Part shown: positions 59,200 through 64,000 of the stretch, in pieces
Layout of the letters: the number at the start of each line of letters is the position of its first letter
Position numbering within the stretch: the first letter of the stretch is position 1
Assembly: GCA_016165875.1 (NCBI GenBank)
Contig: JABBOT010000003.1
Coordinates: 26,554,983-26,618,982 of the forward strand
DNA from: Acanthopleura granulata
Lineage: Eukaryota; Mollusca; Polyplacophora; Chitonida; Chitonidae
Direction: 5' to 3'
DNA: 64,000 bases
Program-made: the position numbers and the translations under genes
The notes under the pieces: model-generated
Told to the model about the DNA's origin: nothing
Seen by the model: only the letters and a program-made list of their open reading frames with translations
Databases searched by the model: none

Positions 59200-60820
59200 A
59201 AAATATTGATACACAGGATATACATATGCTATTGGAAGCAACTGCCCATCACTACTGTCGTGTCTTATATTACAGCAATTCCACAGACGGTTACGCATAT
59301 AACTTCACAAATGCAATTGTAAATTAACCAACGTCACAAATATATATGTCCATTAATATATTGCAAGAGAATATTTAACACTACAGAAGTACTACAGAAC
59401 TACAGATATATCCTAATTTCCAAATCCCTTTTATCTTCCGTTGTCGAATTAATGTGATGCCACAAGTACATAACCTATGTTGCCACCGATAAGGATATAA
59501 AAGCTCAAACATTTCAGAAAAAAAATATCTCAAACCACAACTGGACACCTCATGAGTTATTTCCACGTGTATAAACTGATGACATAAATGTAACTTCAGA
59601 TACATAAAATCAGAAATAAATTATGTTTTCATACAACAAATCGGTAGTACCACTGAGGGAACTTTTTCACGCCGACGCACGATGTCATTCGAGGAGAAAT
59701 GCGGGGGTGATAAGCAGGTCTTTCAGGCCTCACAAGTTCGTTTTACGTTAGCACTGAATTACCTCCCTAAAATGAAGCTAGTTGACAAGTGTAATGCACT
59801 GCATTTCACGGGGTTCTTGTCATTTCCTAAATAATATAAACGGAGTGAAAGAAGTACTCAAACCAGAAGGTACAAGCGATAGCTGGATATGTAAGGGACA
59901 AACGATCTTTGAGTGATTCCGAACAAATATACGAGAATTTGTTAGTTGCACTTTGTAAACAGAAAGCCTGAAAGCCGTCGACAGAAAATACCCACCCAAC
60001 AATGTTTCCTTACCCCAACTGGGAAAATGTAGTGGAAAGTATGTGACTTATGGAGAGATGAAAACTCGCGAAAAGCAAACATCCATTTTAAACCATCAAC
60101 TGGAACTATTAATCTTGCCGATATATTTGCTTCGTTGTGATTCTGATTTATAAAAGTATTCGTAACTGATCTCACTTGACTTAGATGCGTCACATGCAGC
60201 CACTGTCAAGGTCCTATAGATCGCTCAAACAAACCGGCCATTAATACGGGAGAGTGACTTCAGGGGTGGTAATTCAGGCTAATGGGTCAAGATGAAACTG
60301 TTGTGGGGAAAACTCAGAAAGTAGTGAAGACACAAAAACGACTTAGTACTTTTGATTGGCACTGTTTGATGCGTGTTTTTTCACGCTAAATGTAGATGAC
60401 TCTGCGCAATAATTTTCGCAACAGTTTGTACCTTGACATGCAGCTTCGTGCTTAAATAGTCATTACAACAATGCCATGTTTACGAAAATGTATGTCCTCA
60501 AAAATCGTGGTATTTCAGGACAAAGGACATTTCAGCAAAGTGCTCCTTCCTCTGTAAACACTGTTGTAACGTTCAAGCGTCCATAATGTATCACTGGCGT
60601 GCACTGTTTGGTAAATATGTTCAGTACACTTATAATTTTAAATTTTGAATTAAGCGTAACGCTGATCTTCATGTATCGATGTTTAAAGTCTGTGCAGAGG
60701 AATGTGTTTTAAAGGCCTACTACGGTCAAAGTCCAGGTGGGGAAGGAAAAACCACTAAGTCCCTCAGTCACAAGCTGGTAGAACACGGGATCTAAATTGA
60801 CGGTTTTCTTATAAAGGGCA
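59200..60820. other. Non-coding spacer
   Basis: No exon with convincing borders. The minus-strand ORFs 59381-59605, 59820-60002 and 59942-60193 are short and lack motifs. Confidence 0.4.
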
Positions 60821-60823
60821 GGG

Positions 60824-60829
60824 TTTATT
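60824..60829 (-). other. Poly(A) signal AATAAA of the 60977-63822 gene
   Basis: On the minus strand, about 150 nt beyond the TGA at 60977. It fits a 3' end just downstream of the extended reading frame. Confidence 0.45.
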
Positions 60830-60976
60830 GAAGTACATGAGGTACACAGGGTTAGGGATGTCGTAGTTAACTTCGTCAATACATTCATCTTCCCTGTGTC
60901 GAACTGGGAATGTTAGGATAATCACCACAAACTCTGCCACTGGGATAATCACGCCCATTAATTAAGCGAAGCAGCT

Positions 60977-63822
60977 TCATCTGGCACAAATCCACACACT
61001 GCATGTATGGTACAGCGTTAGCTGTCTCTGTGCAGATTTCAAACAGTCGACAAACTTGCGCATTTGCTCATTGTTGGTTGCATTAGGTAACAGAAGAATG
61101 CTGAGGACTGCTTTTACCCCATTCTCCAAATCAAGAGCAAAAGGGGCGTCATGGTGACGGTGACAGTAAAATCATCGTAGACTTGCCAAAGCCTCCAGGG
61201 CATTCCAAATACAATTAGTGTACATGTATGGGCATGTAAAGCGCACTGTCTGGCGTTCAGCACAATACGAAATAGTACAACCATCAAGAGAAAAGTGTTT
61301 TTCTAAGTAAGGCTGAGTTGTAAGAGGTATCGGCACCGCTTTGACAAGCGTCTCAAAGAAACCAATGCGATCAATGATGGACACAATAACCTGTAACATG
61401 TCCGAGTTCTCACGAATGACGCTGTCAATATCCAACGCGTTGATGCGACACACGCCAGGACCGGTAAGTCGACAGAAGGGGAGGTATCGGGTACTAAAGT
61501 CTTTATCATCGATATCTCTCTTCGCGCATGTTGAGCGTCCAACAAACGTCTGGTATTCGGGTCTGGTCTGCTTGTAATGCGGAGAGCGTGTAACCAGAAG
61601 ACGCGACAAATATGTACGCAGTCGAGGGCGCTCTTTCCTGAGCAGGTAGAGGATTGCTGACAATATTCTACACCAAGTCAAGATATGGTTAAACTTACAA
61701 ATGTTGGTAGTGTCTTTTGAAGTTTCCACACTTAGGTGGACAAGATGACAGGCGGTGAGATTTTCATGTATCGACTTGTGAGGGAAGTACCAGTCGCTAA
61801 GTGTTTGTAATCTACATGTTGCAAAATCCTTTGTTATTAAACCAGATTTCAACATATGTTCAGCCAGCTCGTTGGTACAATTTGTCGTTACTTGTTCTTC
61901 TTTAAACAGCAACGTGTCCTTCCTGAATCCCATGTAGGCAACTTTACAATCTGCTTGAAACAACACTCCCTTGTTAACATTCTGCTGTACGTGAACTTTT
62001 CTTACATAACGCTTAAAAGATAAAAAAAATCACTCGGTGCAGGATGTCAGTGACATTAGACGGAATTTCACCCGTATTGTCTCCTGCAAGCAGACACACG
62101 GAGCAAAGTTGTGAATGGGTTAACAGCCAGTTCGCATAATATTGAGTCATTTTTCAGTAATTCCAGCCATTATCTTTGTGCTCACTCTCAGATGCCGTGA
62201 AGCGCTTACAGACGTACGATTGTACATTATCCATAGTGAACCCGCATATTTCCCAAAGAACATCGGCATATTCGATAAATTCTGTCACTGATTCCAGTAG
62301 ACCCGTAATCATGATATTGGCGATGATGTATGTGATGGTAACTTCACTGAGCTCTTCTATCGTGTGAATGTCAACTGTTCTCCTAGGTCCACCACTGAAA
62401 TTACGTTTGTACTTAACATTTTGTCACACAAAAATTGTCCTATACCAAGCACCGGCATCAAGCTTTACATCTGAAACTGTACACACCTTCGAATGCAAAT
62501 CGTGGCCTCTTGGTTGTTACCTTGTCCAGAACAATAACTAATATTGGTTATCCTAATTTCTAGCATTTATTTATAACTAACTACCCCTGTATATATTGTT
62601 ATATTGAGGTTAAGAAAAATGTTTAAAACGTGTACATTAACCTGAGTAAGAGAGCACATAAAATCACTAGATAATGAAGTTGGTTCTATGCATTTTCTCC
62701 GCCAACACTTGACAGCCTCTGACGAACCGTACCAGGTGGCTGGCTTGAGATCGGCCGGAGCAACTCTATTGTTTTGGGCGGATTTACAGTCATTATTACG
62801 TTTTTCAGAAGTCCTTCCGGTAACATACTGTGTAAACAGGTTATAATCTTTATAATTAGGATCCGTAGCAAACCTGGTGCCAATCCTTCTAGCTGTCAGT
62901 GTAATGAAGTAAATTACCACTTTACATGGGGGTGTTTTGTATAAATAGAAGTGATGAACTACCTGGTTTGATTTGCTTTAGGAAAAATAAGCAAAGTTCG
63001 ACCACAAAATCTTATGCTTACGAGTTATTAAGCTTCTATAAGCCCTACAACCAACGCTATTCATGTACATATTAATTATTTAATATAGTTCTTAAAATAG
63101 CCATCGGAAATATGCTAGACTTTCTTGTGAGAATTTCCAAATGTGTAAAATGGCAAAAAGGCAATCAGTGTGTCAGTAATCATGAAATAAGAAGAGGAAT
63201 CTCATTCAGCCATGACACCAGGTCACAACTAAACGTTTGTTGTGGAGGTCGGTCATATCTGGTGTAAACAACATGTTCTGAGTTTGCGTTTCAGTTTGGA
63301 GAAGTATATAAACCGCTCCTCGGCTGCCTTTTACAATTTTTAATACAGTGTTTCAAATAATAATATTAAAATTATCCGGCAAATACAGCATTAATTATCA
63401 TGGCGCATGAAAAAGATCATAATACAGTGATATAGCCCGTTACTCAGTGATAAAGCCCTTTGCGTTACATCACTGAGTTGTCTCCCTTAGACAACATCCA
63501 TGTGGCGCTAACGACGCGGAAGTTAGCGACTGTTTACTTATTCCCTGTTTCTTGTTGTAGACGGGGCTCCAGAACGGGATCTTCGCTTACCATCATATAT
63601 TTCGTTATATAGAAGACATTCGTTATCCTTCTGTACAAGTACCGTGGAGTGGTATACTGATTTCAGATTATCCCTCTCGCCCGCACGCACTTCTATTTGT
63701 TCGTTCATCTGTTTTGGGATTTCCGAATAATAATTTGGCTCAGTTTTGGAACCGCACCTTGACTGTGGCATTTCTGCTGCCCTAAAACATTCCTGTTTAC
63801 TTGATCCAATGGATAAGTCCAA
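60977..63822 (-). pseudogene. Four-exon gene of unknown family with a frameshift and an in-frame TGA
   Basis: Exons are inferred from agreeing phases: 63771-63591 (ATG at 63771; the frame is open to 63822 but without an ATG), donor TATGATG|GTAAGC; 62892-62642 (acceptor ACACTGACAG, donor ACTCAG|GTTAAT); 62411-62186 (acceptor GTTAAG, donor GAGA|GTGAGC); and 62083 onward (acceptor GTCTGCTTGCAG). In the last exon the frame shifts by one base at an A8 run (62022-62029), then stays open for about 280 codons to a TGA at 61174-61172. It is open again in the same frame for about 64 more codons to 60977. The protein would be about 520-590 aa, Cys-rich (CRLTGPGVCRIN, CTISYCAERQTVRFTC), with no signal peptide and no domain I recognise. 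It may be a decaying gene or an assembly error at the homopolymer. Confidence 0.5.
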
Positions 63823-63829
63823 CTTTCAT

Positions 63830-64000
63830 CCTATCTTTCTTTGGTACCTGTGGGATCATCACCTTTTGCATAACACACTCATACACCCTCTCTCTTCAAA
63901 AAACGCCCAATCCATATAGGACGCATATAACAGTTCTACCCACACCTAAGAAAAAGTGGCCGTGGAACCGCAAAATTTGTTTTGTGCCACTCTAACTTGC
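63830..64000. other. Unassigned right edge
   Basis: A 64-codon ORF on the plus strand (63801-63995) overlaps the first exon of the minus-strand gene. No support was found for it. Confidence 0.3.

Noticed and set aside
61988..62033. A 22-nt intron (GTGATTT...TTTTAAG) to remove the frameshift in the last exon of the right-hand gene
   Set aside because: It has GT-AG borders and a pyrimidine tract but is far too short to be spliced normally. A one-base homopolymer error or mutation is simpler.

Overview
This is AT-rich metazoan DNA with spliced genes, GT-AG introns, AATAAA/ATTAAA poly(A) signals, SINEs and satellites. No bacterial, phage or CRISPR-like features are seen. The abundant tRNA-headed SINE, with its tail 'CGTATAAGTGAAATATTCTTGAG' and (AAAT)n end, resembles repeats I know from mollusc (especially bivalve) genomes. 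I therefore infer a mollusc, but the window holds no marker gene to prove it.

Layout. (1) 1-1153, plus strand: the 3' end of a gene for a small single-pass membrane protein. A separate exon-like stretch (1486-1687) and a 33-bp minisatellite (3171-3396) follow. (2) 3437-51560: a tandem segmental duplication of four units (about 3437-17974, 17975-30483, 30484-43785, 43786-51560). The first three units each carry one minus-strand two-exon type-B carboxylesterase/cholinesterase-like gene of 581, 581 and 576 aa. Each gene has a complete Ser-Glu-His triad and a predicted signal peptide. The long 512/512/507-codon ORFs are only exon 1: their apparent stop lies inside a splice donor, and a conserved 211-nt exon about 1.86 kb downstream supplies the C-terminus. 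Unit 4 keeps the flanking sequence but has lost the esterase. The units are decorated with 160-178-bp satellite arrays (partly inverted), SINEs of two families sharing one 3' tail, a dispersed repeat called R1 here, and short TTCCCAGTTC-type repeats. (3) 51600-54660: mostly non-coding. (4) 54736-56834, minus strand: a complete six-exon paralogue of the gene at 1-1153, so two convergent paralogues bracket the esterase array. Its second intron begins with GA instead of GT. (5) 57000-60800: mostly non-coding, with a SINE, an ORF of unknown status and a possible LINE remnant. (6) 60824-63822, minus strand: a four-exon gene of unknown family that carries an apparent frameshift in an A8/T8 run and an in-frame TGA.

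How the genes may work together: the esterases look like secreted hydrolases amplified as a local family. They have sequence changes near the active site and in the loop that forms part of the choline site in acetylcholinesterase. This suggests dosage or specificity diversification (inference). No functional link to the flanking membrane proteins can be shown from the sequence.
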